Shown one piece after another: positions 1-11,137 of a stretch of 64,000 nt of DNA. The position numbers were made by a program, and so were the translations under genes. How positions within the stretch are numbered: the first letter of the stretch is position 1; each line of letters opens with the position of its first letter. Source of the stretch: Fasciola hepatica (Eukaryota; Platyhelminthes; Trematoda; Plagiorchiida; Fasciolidae); contig CANUEZ040000165.1 of the NCBI GenBank assembly GCA_948099385.1, positions 7,266,501 to 7,330,500 of the forward strand, given 5' to 3'. Under the pieces are notes generated by a model. That model saw only the letters and a program-made list of their open reading frames with translations, had not been told where the DNA came from and made no database searches.

Positions 1-660
1 CCAAAATAGGACATAGCGGACTACCCATTACAACGCTATCAATTTGTCTGAAGGCTGTCCCTTGAAACTGGAATCGGACTTTTCCTGTGCACAGTAAAAT
101 CAGTGGCTTTAAAATCTCTTGTGGTACTTGGAGGTTGATGTTTTCCTGTGTGACAAATTGGCATAGAAAGTCCACAGTATCGAGCAGGGGCACATTCGTG
201 AATAGAAGCCTAACATCAAAGGAGCATATCACTTTCCCAAGCAGATTACTTTTGGACAGAAGATAACTAAACTGAAAGGATTCACGTAAGGTGTGAATGC
301 TGAGGCTTTTATGTACTGTTTGAAGAACTTCGACTAGCCACTGAGCTTATTTATGGTAGGACGAGTCATTCATTGATAATATAGGGCGTAATGGGAAACT
401 AGTTTTGCGTGTTTTTGGTAAGCCGTATAGAACTGGTGTGTAGCATCCTACAGGCTTCAGTTATTTCATTTGCAGTTCTGTCATAAATCCGTGCAAAACA
501 CGGATTGGTAACTCACGTCTGATATGTTTCTCAATCAGTTGTATGGTATCCGAGGCGGGATCTGGTTTGAGCTTGCACCTCTATTCCAAGATGTTCAACA
601 ACAGGGCACCTTGAGATTCTAACATTACCATTTTGTCGAGCAGCTATGGAACAACCATAA
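1..660 (-). mobile_element. Penelope-like element, reverse transcriptase fragment (runs off left edge)
   Basis: Read on the minus strand from about 660 down to 1, the translation gives the reverse transcriptase core of a Penelope-like element. In order I see GLPKTRKTSFPLRPILSMN (the family's 'LPK.HK....RPI' block), a segment near LVEVLQ, then SFDVRLLFTNVP (the FD..SLFTN..P block), then VVMGSPLCPIL (the GSPLGP block) ending at base 1. Stops interrupt the 5' part and one frame change is needed, so the copy is dead. The YVDD block and the C-terminal GIY-YIG endonuclease would lie left of the window. Family assignment rests on the conserved order of these blocks. Confidence 0.85.
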
Positions 661-1019
661 CCTGTTGATGCTCAAACCCAACATAGGACAAGGTGTTGTC
701 GTTATGGGGAAGAGAGAATACATACGAACAGTCACACATACACATATATGATTTCGAGCCCCATAAAACTGCTTATTATTATTAATCATTTCGTTTCATT
801 TCGTAGTTAGTTATCTCGCTGGATTTTATACGTACGCGACCGATGAGAGTATACGAAAGGAATTCCTCTCTCAACGTTTGTCTTCTGAATTGTTTATTCA
901 AATTCATCAGGGGGTCTAAATGTTTCCATTACACGATATACATCCAGGACGATTGCTCTGCATTTCTACACTGTGCGCTCTGCAGATAATTGTTGACATT
1001 ATAGTTTATAAGAGCGAAA

Positions 1020-3010
1020 ATATACCAACCATATAGCTTGTGAAATGCCATCAAACCCATCCTGCTTTTCTCCGTTCCTCTGCAATTAGTTTGTACCAAA
1101 CCACTTAGAACGACCCAAGCAAGCTTACTGATATATTAAGCCATTACCAAATCACGTGTGCATACGGACCTGAAGCATTTACCAGATAAACCAATTAATT
1201 CCAGAAAACACATCGGATAGGATGCGAAATGCCACTAAACCCAACCCTAGGCAAATGGTAGAAACAACGAGCCCGCTACAAAACTCGATGATCTTCAATG
1301 TTTTTGACCGAAATACAACACGTTGGTCGGATGACCTGAGTCCAAAAGGACAGTTAACCAAACAAAGAAATATAACATCCAAACAGCCTTCTAATTATAT
1401 TTCGGATTGTCTCACGTTCTACGCTATCCACTTCATGGACGATGACCGACTTCAACTCAAGCAAAGTGCTGCAGATGCTCCCATTCAAAGAGACTCACCT
1501 CTCCTAAATACAACAGACATTTTCGATCGGATTTGAATGAGAACTGTGAGCTGACCAGTCCATCGTCTCATTCTTCCCATACAAAAATCACATTCTGGTG
1601 AGGTTGGTCGTATGTGTGACTGCAATTTCATATTGAAGGATAATGAGTCTCAGTCGATTTTCCATAATCATCATGGGCAAAAGTCAATTCGTGTTCTAAT
1701 GTGAGAGTCAAATAATTGCTTCTCTTCTAGAATAGATTACTAACATTTCCCTCCTCCAAAAACCACATCCCACACTATCACAACTCAGTTCCAAATTCTC
1801 CTTCTGCAATCGTGCCAGTAGAACTCGAATTTATCAGGACCATCTGAATTAAGCTTATTCTCCTCGTTATAGATTTCATCCATCATTCCAAATTATATGA
1901 CTTCTGACCCACTCTTCTCGATTTTGAAAATGACGATCAGTCATCCAAAGCATTGATCACATGTTTATGTACTGCTAATGTGATTCAGATTTTGGGAGTT
2001 GGTTTACAATCCGTACACTCGTAATCGTTTTCAAAAACCTCTGTAGCTTCGATGCATTTGTGTGTTGATTCGAACTTCCCACAATAACCTTCTTCTGACC
2101 TGCTATTTTACACTTCTTTGAAAGCCGGATGGAGCTTGATACAACTCCTCTTTCTCCATGTTGAAGCCAATGTGGTTGGTGCTGTTTTACGCGTGTAGAT
2201 AAACGCCTTGTCTTTCGACCCTCATCTGTTAAGCACAGGCCGAAAGGTCGATCCGGTTACTCCATCTAGCGTCCTACTCAGGGTCCAACCGAATGAGACA
2301 AAATCAGTCAGACATAGTACGTTAACGACGGCCGAGGCAATCAGCATCCGGCTACTACGGCCAAAGCTTTGTTCATCAAAGAAGCTGGTGCAAGAGCTTG
2401 AAATTCCGTGGCCGAAGGTCCATCACGTCATTCCTGAATGTGATGCCAATCAGGGCTTCTGACGGCGACACGTAATTTTATCATGTCCCCTGTTTATCTA
2501 TAGACTGGTCGGCTAACCAGTCGATTCACTGACTGACTTATTAACCATCTAACTAAATGTGTTCTTTTCTTACCTTATTTTGTTTCTCATAAATGTGATT
2601 GTAAATGGCTTGAGAGTGAAATCACCAAAAAGATATTCGCTCACATCTCTGAGTATCGAACATCAGTCATTGCTAACTAAGATGATTGTGTTCGCAAGCA
2701 AGTTCGGGGTTTTTACCATCCTTTCAGGGCGGCCTTAATAACACATCGCACACTCTCGGGCATTTTACCTCGGGACAAGTAGATTTGCTTATTTTAAGCT
2801 TCAAATCGTTGTGGCTATATGATGTAGGAATGTGCCGGCACTTTAGCACGCCAAATTTGGTCGTTCTAAGTTTTTCGGTTCACAGAGAATCACAGAAAAT
2901 CAGAAAGGAACAGGATGAGTTTCATAATATTTCGTGCACTATATCTGAATCGGTTATGAATTTAATCTTCCGTCAATGGCATTACTCCACAAAACGTGAT
3001 AAGTAATTGT
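1020..3010. repeat. Dispersed repeat, copy A (about 2 kb, composite)
   Basis: Bases about 1,020-2,105 and 2,660-3,010 match 13,790-15,090 and 15,370-15,740 in the same orientation. From about 1,350 to 2,100 the copies look roughly 95% identical by eye; the outer parts are more diverged. Between the matched blocks (2,105-2,660) the copies differ, so each has its own insertion or deletion. The open frame at 1,222-1,536 is not conserved in the other copy and I do not call it a gene. I cannot place the repeat in a known family. Confidence 0.8.
2106..2660. other. Copy-A-specific stretch, no gene recognised
   Basis: This block interrupts the dispersed repeat. It includes an 84-codon open frame (2,208-2,462) rich in charged residues with no match I recognise and no convincing splice sites. 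I see nothing else in it. Confidence 0.4.
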
Positions 3011-3984
3011 TGCCGGGGTACATATACCCATACTTATTTGGTTGACCGTCTGCACTAGTTGACAGGCAAGATTGTGAGTCTTCACACTGTAAATTTCACA
3101 CAATTCGTACTGGTTACCAATAGCCACATGCTCCGCATGAAAACTGCAACATATTGCAGCAGCCATCCTTAAATCTTGTCATGGACAAACCACAAATTTC
3201 CGATTCTTTTCATACGTGACATGAGTTTGACGAAGGTGATAGAGTTAACGTTTGAAGCTCGAATTCAGTTTAGGTGGTGACTTTTGAACTCAATGTGTCC
3301 TAGCATAATTGAGAGAACGACCATTTTCGCAGTTGTGTAACCGAAGAAGTGTTTTTCCCTTACACTGTTCTGATGCATTTTATTTGAATGTTTTTCAATC
3401 CACGGTGCATCAAAGTTTGTGCCATCTGAACTGTACCATTCGCCTACCAAAATTACGGTAGTGGACGTTGGAGAGTGCAAAGTCTCATCAGTGATCGAAC
3501 AGTGAAGTGATTGACCGAGTGTTTTCAGGTGCACTTCGTAGAAATTCAATTATATTTAGGTTGTACGATCACTATGTTACGCAGTTCATATCGCATAATA
3601 ACAGGTCAGAGACCTGATTCTTAGTTTATCGTTGAAAGCCGGCGGAGCATGTGTACGTGCGCGCTACGTTGGTTCATTTTTAATGCTACGGAACATCAGT
3701 GATGTGAGTATTCCAAGAACTAATAATTGTATATCATTATTCAACAGGATGTTAGGACCCTTGTACGACGGTCTGGACTGTGATTCCTATCCAGTAAAGC
3801 TGAAAAGTGTGCACACTAGCTAGTGTGGAAAGGGCCCGACGAAGAGCGAAGCAATGTTCACGATGCCTCCGTCGCTTGTTTTTACCTGAAAAGTAAGTCG
3901 GTCTGGCCGTCGCTTCATCGATGGAAATCAAAGCTCACATGAATAAAGTGTATACTTCTGCCTGGAGCACACCTTTAGTCATTC

Positions 3985-4445
3985 GTCTGTCAGTCGGACA
4001 ACTCTCACGCTATGTTTTATGGTGCCTGTCCAATATATGAACACTACTGGAATATGGTAGTCCTTCTGTGGGGGAAGACAAACTGGAAAGGAGACCGCAC
4101 AGAGCAACACGTCGTGTTGTTGAACTACGAAGGATTAGCTATTAGGAGCACTCTTATGTTCTCAGGATGTTTCTAGAGACATATCGAAGTGATCATGGTG
4201 ATCTAATCTTCACTAGGCGTATTATCCGCGGAGATTATGGTCCTGGAATAAGAGCAGAGTTCCTCCTTTAAAACACTGACCACAAGCGGGATCCCTCGTT
4301 TACGCCTAAAAGGCTGCCTTCTATATACATCTTTGGCTTGTCTTCCACGTGTGGAACAAGCTGCCAGCTGAGGTGATGAACGAGAGCCTAACGACCAAGT
4401 GTTCAAGTGGCTACTGAAATTAGAGCTGGTGGCAGCTTACTCCAG
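3985..4445 (+). mobile_element. CR1-like LINE, 3' end of ORF2
   Basis: The plus strand reads LEYGSP, then a decayed Q..AT..V....YE block (HRATRRVVELRRISYEEH with one stop), then a RSDHGDLI block like the R..RGDLI of CR1/Jockey-type C termini, then WNKLPAEVMNE near 4,350. This order (LEY, RRAT, YEERL, RGDLI, WN.LP..V) is the standard carboxyl end of ORF2 in this clade. Frame changes and a stop at about 4,140 show it is defunct. The reverse transcriptase core is not visible upstream, so this is a 5'-truncated copy. Confidence 0.75.
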
Positions 4446-6670
4446 TCTGAGCCTATGTCTCTTGGCTAAGGTAACGAGGCCTGGAAGAGAATATTTTCCT
4501 CTTTATTCACAATGAAGAACGAGTGGATCATTCTTGCCCAAATCAAAGTTTTGTAGCCAATGATGGCTTCGTACGCTTGTTCGCTAAAAGTGGGAATGTA
4601 CATTTTTTTGTTGGGTTCAGTGCATATTATCCCAGGACCGAGTTATGAACTGGAACCTGGGCAGCGTGGGGGATTTTAAGTGCTGTCCATTAACAGTCAG
4701 ACTGCTCCGGCTTGTTATCAGCAGTGGTGACGTCTGTATCAGCTAGGTTTATTAGGAATCTCCCACCCATCTCTGGTTTTTGGTGCCCTGACGACTCACC
4801 CGTCGTCTGCGTTGGAGACCGAGCGTACTAGGAAAACTTTACTTACGTTGTCGACTGCCATCCCTTCACTCTCTCTTTTTATCTAGTTTTTCAAGAACAG
4901 TAACCATATGCGGGTCGCTCCACTGTTTTTGCTGGGCACTGTTACACGATTCGGTAAAATGTGACGTCAAACTTAAAGCCATCAAAATGTTTATGGTAAT
5001 CCAGGATACTCTTGCAAAAACCAACATCCAAGGGAGGAAACAAGATGTCGGCCGAGGGTTTAAGTCGTAAGAAATTAGAATTCCTGGTGAAATGGTTCAC
5101 CATGTAGTATCTGCTCTCGGCTGACTATGGAGCATCTATAAAGGTACCGTAGTGGGCATCTTCTGAATGGTTGAAATGCAATAAATGCCATACGCATTCA
5201 CTGTCTCTCTGTTTGTTGGAACTCGAACCTCGACGTGCGCGACCGTGAGTCCTGCTTACGTGGTTCGTGAAGAAACCACCATACAGTGATAAATGCCTCC
5301 CGCTGAACTTTTCTACAGCTAGATGGGTCACTTTTTTGATTCTGGTCTACTCGTAACCTAATAATATACCACTAGCAGTTGATTATTTCAAGAGTAATCT
5401 TGGGCTCCAGTTATTGATATGGTGCTATTACTGGTTGAAAACTTCCCAAATAATGAATCTTGAACACCTGGGAGCGTGAACTTGGTTTTATGGTTTTTTA
5501 CTAAATGCTTGCGCATGAGTTCGTTTGAAGGGGTATACTCCACAGCCAAGGAGGCCCACTGCACCAATAGGGATAACTTGGAACGGAGAATCACATAAGG
5601 CCCTAATAGGTCATACGTGGTAATGGTAATGGCCTAGAACAAAACTAAGAGGATCAATAACGATTTGCTTCCATCAACAAAAGCCGGATGAATGGACTTG
5701 GAGACTAGTCAGAAATGAAGCAGATTGATTAATCCTCGAAGCCTTTCCACTAATCTGACTGTCATAGTCGGTAAAGGAGTACTTGCACGTGAACGGAGGG
5801 TTTTTCAACTTGGTGTTTGTTGGACAGTCCTTCCTGGAGCTATGCAATCACATTCTAATGTGGATATGACCGGAAGGACGTAAATGTTTTGAGAACCGTG
5901 GAAGTCTTTCGATTCACTGAACAACCGAGGAGCTGGTAGATTTTCCATACTGGAGAGGATGAAAAGGTCAGTTTGATTGGACCTGCACTGACCCAAGGCT
6001 TACTGATAGCGCGCAGATCAGCGTATGTTTAGGAGTGCGAGTGGAGACATTGATGGAAAATTAATGTAATTAGCACTCTTTGGTCGTTTGAGTAAGACAC
6101 GATTCACGAGGACATTTGTGTCAGGAAAAACTTGTCATTACGCTTGTTTGAATGGTGGAGGTAATAATAATCTGTACTGTCACTCGTAAATTTATGATAA
6201 CTATTTGGATTACGATGCTACTGTACGGACTAAGTGGGCAATGGATCATGTGGGATTGATATATAAAAATATTTCCAAACTCCATTTGACTTAGTTGAGT
6301 GGCAAATGAAGGAGAAAATACATTGACTATTTGTGATGCTCGTGCGTATGCTTTGCATCTCTCTTGTCTACTTACCTAGTCTGGAAAATGGACCAGAATA
6401 TACTGAAATGTCGATTGATCGTGTGGTCATCGGAACACCGAGTGATATACGTCCCTTGAGCCGTCCATAGAACTGTGATCCACGTGGGTGGTTCATTCAG
6501 TGGCCAGGGCATAGGGAATGAAAAATAAACGGATGTTCGCATTTAGCTTGTCCACTAAGTGAGTACTCGAAAAACTTTGACATGTGGGGGGAAAATACTT
6601 TTTCGTACAGTTTTAAAGGCCACTATTGGTCAGTTATCAGTAAATATGATGAATTCAGTGACGATGACTC
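4446..6670. other. Intergenic or intronic DNA with one diverged repeat
   Basis: I recognise no gene here. The only internal structure is at 5,500-5,640, a block related to 6,970-7,120. Short open frames (5,125-5,331, 5,388-5,594, 5,805-5,996) look random. Confidence 0.4.
5500..5640. repeat. Short dispersed repeat, copy 1 of 2
   Basis: Shares, in order and same orientation with 6,970-7,120, a GCTTGC..ATGAG start, AAGGGGTAT with CCACAGCCA, and a GAGAA.C.CA.AAGG.CC.AATAGGTCA end. Spacing differs by an indel. Family unknown. Confidence 0.5.
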
Positions 6671-6678
6671 ACGTAGCA

Positions 6679-6713
6679 GTAATAATAATAATGACAACAA
6701 TAATAATAATAAT
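6679..6713 (+). repeat. AAT trinucleotide microsatellite
   Basis: Two runs of AAT repeats separated by GACAAC. They create the isoleucine-rich part of an overlapping open frame, which is therefore not a gene. Confidence 0.9.
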
Positions 6714-6969
6714 TCTGACTAGGATGACGAACACGGGGCTTTCCTTGTTTACCATAAAATTAGGTTCAAAACAGATTATTCCCTCGCTAAGAGCAGAAGA
6801 ATCGTAAGTTTACCAGTTCCTATGTCTGTTTCCGTTTATTCGTCTTTCCTTCCTTGAGAGCTTGCACAATATTGACTAATAAGCGACAATGTTGATGGGC
6901 ATCTAACTGGCCCACAAAAATTGGGGTTGAGTCAATAATTGCTCTGAGCCATACTATCGGATTTTTTTT

Positions 6970-7120
6970 ATGTGCTTGCATATGAGTGCAGTGGAAGGGG
7001 TATGCCCACAGCCATAGGGAAGCTGTGATCTTTCAGGTATAATCGGCAACCAGACCCTGATACTTGGAGTGATGGAGAACCGCACAAGGTCCCAATAGGT
7101 CAGAGGTGGCAGCGACTCAG
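6970..7120. repeat. Short dispersed repeat, copy 2 of 2
   Basis: Related to 5,500-5,640 in the same orientation and carries an extra internal segment of a few tens of bases. Family unknown. Confidence 0.5.
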
Positions 7121-7671
7121 ACGACAGTGGGGATTACTGTCTACCACACACAGTGCTTCTGAAGATCCGTATCTAATCAAACTAATCGCAAGGCTACACG
7201 CCTTAGGTTGTCGGCAAAGCTTTTTACTACACTTAGGCTTCTACGCAAAAGACACCCGTCGTTGGTGTCAATGACAGTGCGGGTGATGTCTTGGCCACTC
7301 GCAAGACCGGTAATTGGAAGATGCTGCATTACATTGACTTGATACGAAGGCGAACCTTGCAGAACCGGCCACGGCAGTTTGCCGACTGATATTTAGTGCT
7401 CACTTTGCTGCCGATCGTTTGTGTTTCAGTACTATCCGGGTAGGACTCAGCAAATACGCACTGTTCTTAGTTAGCAACTCCTGCAGAGTATGGTTCTATA
7501 AATTCTCAACGGTCAGCTAAGCTTTGATATCGAATAAAGTATAATTCAACAGATCGTTCACTTACTCATTTTTGATGTCACACATTCGAGCTACTTCTGG
7601 GCAACGTCTACATGACAGTTTAAACTAGCCCACTTTTTTCCAGTTCTCAACACCTTTTCTGGATGTGCTTA

Positions 7672-7869
7672 GACCGTGGAAGCGCACACATGCTTAAATA
7701 TTCCTCAAGTAGAGTGCAAACTAAATGGCTTGCAAAGCTCAAATTTCTCCAACTTAGTTTTCCACATGATGTGCTGCATCATGGAATATCAACGCGCATG
7801 TTGCCACTTAAAAACACAAAAGCAATGTGCAGCCGTCTCTCATTCATGCCAGGAACCAGCATTATGGTA
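7672..7869 (+). CDS. Possible cysteine-rich exon, unrecognised
   Basis: A frame of about 65 codons opens after a candidate acceptor (GTGCTTAG at about 7,671) and closes at a candidate donor (ATG|GTAACC near 7,869). It encodes eight or more cysteines, including two CC pairs in MMCC...ACC spacing, followed by single cysteines. The acceptor has a weak pyrimidine tract and no neighbouring exon was found. A secreted disulfide-rich domain is possible, but a chance open frame is equally plausible, so I name no function. Confidence 0.15.
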
Positions 7870-7949
7870 ACCTTGCAGTGACCAGGGATGGAAGGGCCAT
7901 ATGTCATAAAGAAAGAGTTGATCGTTAACAAACCATTGACAGTCAGCTC

Positions 7950-8015
7950 GGATGGTTTGGTGGTTAGCTGCCTGACTCATAATAATTCACCCCTGGTTCG
8001 AATTTCTGTAGGGGC
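7950..8015 (+). repeat. tRNA-derived SINE head (plus strand)
   Basis: An A-box-like TGGTGGTTAGCTGCC (about 7,959-7,973) is followed about 25 bases later by a B-box-like GGTTCGAATTT (about 7,995-8,005). This pairing and spacing is that of an internal RNA polymerase III promoter. No acceptor stem closes around it, so it is a SINE or degenerate tRNA-like sequence and not a tRNA gene. Confidence 0.45.
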
Positions 8016-8329
8016 TAGGTTGATATACTCTGATACTGATTCTTAGCCTGAGTATAACCTCTGTGCACGGCTGCCTTGGTTTTCAACAGCAAACTGAGCG
8101 TTGATACTGCATGGTGCAACATATTGATCATAAATCCAATCCCTTACCAATTCAAATGAAACCTAACTTTCGACTGAGATACTCGAAACATGTGGTCTCA
8201 TTTGTCCTATTGGTTGGACTGGATAGAAGACAACTGTGGCGAGATGCATGCACTTGCTTTTCGTCCTCACTCCTACCCCTTCGGTCATAAATACGGAGAG
8301 TGTCAGTTTATGTACTGTTAGCTAGAACA

Positions 8330-8360
8330 TACGACTAACAGTTATTCGTTGTTAGTCGTA
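8330..8360. repeat. Perfect 11-bp hairpin
   Basis: TACGACTAACA (8,330-8,340) and its exact reverse complement (8,350-8,360) are separated by a 9-base loop. No flanking gene or poly-T run suggests a function. Confidence 0.7.
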
Positions 8361-8369
8361 GGATCTTGA

Positions 8370-9120
8370 AACTTATTTGACTCCAGGCTGCTGATTCTCA
8401 CTCTTCAACACAAATTTCGACAAGAAACCTGACATCACTGAGACCAAGGAGGTTTTTTTTCTCAACAGTCTGTCACGTTGATCTGAACTGGTTATTTATC
8501 ATACCATTACCCAGAACCGAAGACTGAGACCACGCGCTTGCGTACTTGGATTGAACTCAGAACGAAATTCCCAGTAGAAAAATGCTTCAGCCACTCCAGA
8601 TGAAAGGAACCCGAAATGACATCTCCGGAGTCACTCCTGAAACCCTGCCGGTGCATTTGTCCGAAAGCACTCATGCAGGCACCTGTCAATCTCATAGAAG
8701 CCACAGCTCTGGGAGCCAAGAAAAAGCACCGACGACACGGTGATCTGGACTCTCGATTCATCAGCATCACTCCCGCACCCCTGCAAATTAAACTGAGATG
8801 GGCTGTTGGCTCCTACCAAAACTAAGCTGATCAAGACGGAATCGTGCCCAACCCCACTCCCAACCACCCACCCACTCCCGTCACTTTATAAGTAGAACTA
8901 TCAATTTCAAACTATCTGCCACACAATTTTTCATGCATAATTGATTACTCTATCAAAAAACGTTTTGTACTGTGGAGTTCATGTACCTCAGAATGCAAAA
9001 ACTAACGTACTTCACATATTAATAAAGAAGTCTGAAAAATAAGTTTGCATAGAGCATACTGGACCGATTAGCTGCAACCGTGCACGTGCATACTGAAGTC
9101 AGGGTGATGTTGGTGTAGTC
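8370..9120. other. No recognised gene
   Basis: Several overlapping short frames on both strands at 8,507-8,867 are shadows of one another. None has a recognisable domain or good splice sites. Confidence 0.4.
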
Positions 9121-9121
9121 A

Positions 9122-9275
9122 GTAAAATAATTAATGAAAAGGAGACAAGATTGAAGTGAATGACAAATGACAGGAGCGAACAAGAATGGGAGGGGACTTG
9201 AATGTTAGGTCATCAGAGTCCGTCGAAACTGATAAGTCATTCAGGCTTTTTACCCTCTTTGGGTTTATAATTGAG
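9122..9275 (+). repeat. Left arm of inverted repeat around a Penelope fragment
   Basis: This arm matches the reverse complement of 9,883-10,037 at about 80% by eye. Shared landmarks are GTAAAATAA, CAAGATTGAAGTGA, AGGAGCGAACAAGA, GGGAGGGGACTTGAAT, TAGGTCATCAG and GGGTTTATAA. Weaker similarity continues inward a few tens of bases. Confidence 0.8.
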
Positions 9276-9392
9276 AATGACTACAGTCTTAGCCTATCTG
9301 AAGAATTTTATGTTTGTCTTGTTTTAAATGAACTTAAACAAGTTGTCTGTTGTCGCACAATGTTTTTGCTCAATCAGATGTTGTGTAATTAA

Positions 9393-9674
9393 TTATCCGA
9401 TTGTTTTCGGTCCCACTGATGACGTCAACATCATGAATTGTCTATTCACCACGTCTTGGAGTTGCACCCGAATATGTTCACTTATTCGGTGACTCAGCTG
9501 ATTCTCTGTTCTACCTATGTAAATAGCTGAGCACCTGTATGAGAGTTCATGTACTGAGTTTGATTTGACACTGGAAGACAGTGGCCTTCTCATCAATGGT
9601 GTTGGTATCGTTGTGGTTGTGATAACAATGATCGGATCGGCTGTGAAATATGTGCATCTGACGATTGACTTCAA
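9393..9674 (-). mobile_element. Penelope-like element, GIY-YIG endonuclease domain
   Basis: The minus-strand frame contains YRCSAIYIGRTENQLSHRI followed by SEH, matching the GIY-YIG pattern of Penelope-like C-terminal endonucleases: Y.C...YIG.T...L..R..EH. This includes the catalytic arginine (in HRI) and the distal EH. About 93 codons are open, with no reverse transcriptase attached, so only the C-terminal module remains. In an intact element this domain nicks the target DNA for primed reverse transcription. It lies between the inverted arms at 9,122-9,275 and 9,883-10,037. Assignment is firm for the domain; activity is very unlikely. Confidence 0.85.
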
Positions 9675-9882
9675 GGGCTTAGTAACGTTTTGTTAAATCT
9701 CGTCACGTTAGAATGGTATATGTAGGACAACCTTCCATTCCTGAGTACTTAGCTACTACGTAAGAGGAGGTTTTCCGTGGAATAATTCGGACTAAAACTG
9801 TGTAACTCCAGGTAACTCGTTTGAGGTTGCTAGCAATACTACAAATACGAGATTTTTTAGATGTTTTTAGGTGCTAGCCATT

Positions 9883-10037
9883 CCCACTTATAAACCCGAA
9901 TTGTACAAACAGCATGACTGGCTTATCAGTTTCCACCCCAACCTGATGACCTAGAATTCAAGTCCCCTCCCACTCTTGTTCGCTCCTATCACTTATCACT
10001 CACTTCAATCTTGCCTCAATTTCATTGGTTATTTTAC
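9883..10037 (-). repeat. Right arm of inverted repeat around a Penelope fragment
   Basis: Reverse complement partner of 9,122-9,275. The pair bounds about 0.6 kb that holds the GIY-YIG module. Penelope-like elements often carry inverted or tandem partial copies at their ends, which would explain the arrangement. Confidence 0.8.
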
Positions 10038-10557
10038 CGATGATACAAGGATCACTTTGATTGGGCAGTATGCAAGCGTACGGATGCAGCCAGATGAATC
10101 ACTATAAATTTTGTAAACTTATGTTCCAGACTCCTTCGTGAATATTTGTGACGGTTGATCTTTGTTCCCAATATATGACGTTGGTAACTGGAAAATTTGT
10201 AAATCAAATACCTGCTTTCTTTAATATTTGATTTTTCCGTGGTTATCAAACCTAGCTACTCCTGATTTCGTTCTTACTGCAAAGGTTTAGTCAGACCCGC
10301 AACAGTTACGTAAATAAAACATACCTGTTGTTACAGCCAAATAATTTGATTCCCCTTATACTCACATTCTAAAACATCAATAAATCCTAGCTTTTTAAAC
10401 CGTATCTGATTGATTTCAATATAAAAATCATAAAACCATTGGAATCACCCGTGAAAAGTTTCACAAGACTAACCCTTATTATTATTTCGAAAAAAAAACA
10501 TGGAATAAAATAATCAGTCAAAGGGCGTACTTAAATTTTACAGAAAACAGAACTTAC

Positions 10558-11137
10558 CTGCCGCACCGAATCCATTCAGAACGGATGCGCTGTAAAGCAA
10601 CCAGTCTCTTGGGACCAAAAACACCGAAACGTAGATGCTGTGAAATAAACGAATACCATTTTAATCGATCAATAGGTGTGCTTGTTTTTTATTTGTGTAC
10701 ATCACACGTGATAGTTTGTGCAAAGTAACGGAAACTTACACATAGCAACATGATCCAAGAAACATCGCATACTTTTCACCAACTGCAATCACTAAGAGCG
10801 GTGCAATCCAGTTCAACGCAGCCAAAGATGCATACAGAACGGATAAGCTGCCAGAGAAACGGACACAGGATGGAGGCAGTTTGAGTCAGTGGTTTGTCAT
10901 CAGCCGGGGCAAATTACTGATAAAAAAGATTTACCTGAAGAAGGCATCTCCCGTCGGATGAGTGCTATCCAAGGCGGATGACTCAAGGACGTTTTGCTAC
11001 GAGGTACGCAGAAAAAAAGTTTCGATCACATAGCACTGACTTACCGAAACTAGACAGGCGGTTTGAAATGCGGTGAATAAGCATAGAAAAGCTACAGACG
11101 TGATCAACACATTGTACAGATTTGCGTAAAAACGCAT
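10558..11137 (-). CDS. MFSD11: UNC93-like protein MFSD11, first four coding exons (partial)
   Basis: Four exons with consensus GT-AG borders splice in frame: 11,137-11,045 (31 codons, phase 0), 10,996-10,935, 10,847-10,740 and 10,637-10,558. Introns are 48, 87 and 102 bases. The product is 114 residues and matches the N terminus of MFSD11, a multi-pass membrane protein of the UNC93 branch of the major facilitator superfamily. Landmarks are VAFLCLFTAFQTACLVSQNV (helix 1, ending in the FTAFQT motif), SVLYASLAALNWIAPLLV (helix 2), MFLGSCCYVIYVSVFLVP (helix 3) and WLLYSASVLNGFGAA (helix 4 start). The start ATG at 11,137 fits the family's short N terminus, and an in-frame TAA lies 6-9 bases upstream. 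The next exon (a W-T-x-Q-G block in homologues) was not found down to base 1, so intron 4 exceeds 10 kb or the gene is truncated. Substrate is unknown for this family. Confidence 0.88.

Noticed and set aside
6559..6807. 82-codon frame with an isoleucine-rich membrane-like segment
   Set aside because: The segment is produced by AAT microsatellite DNA.
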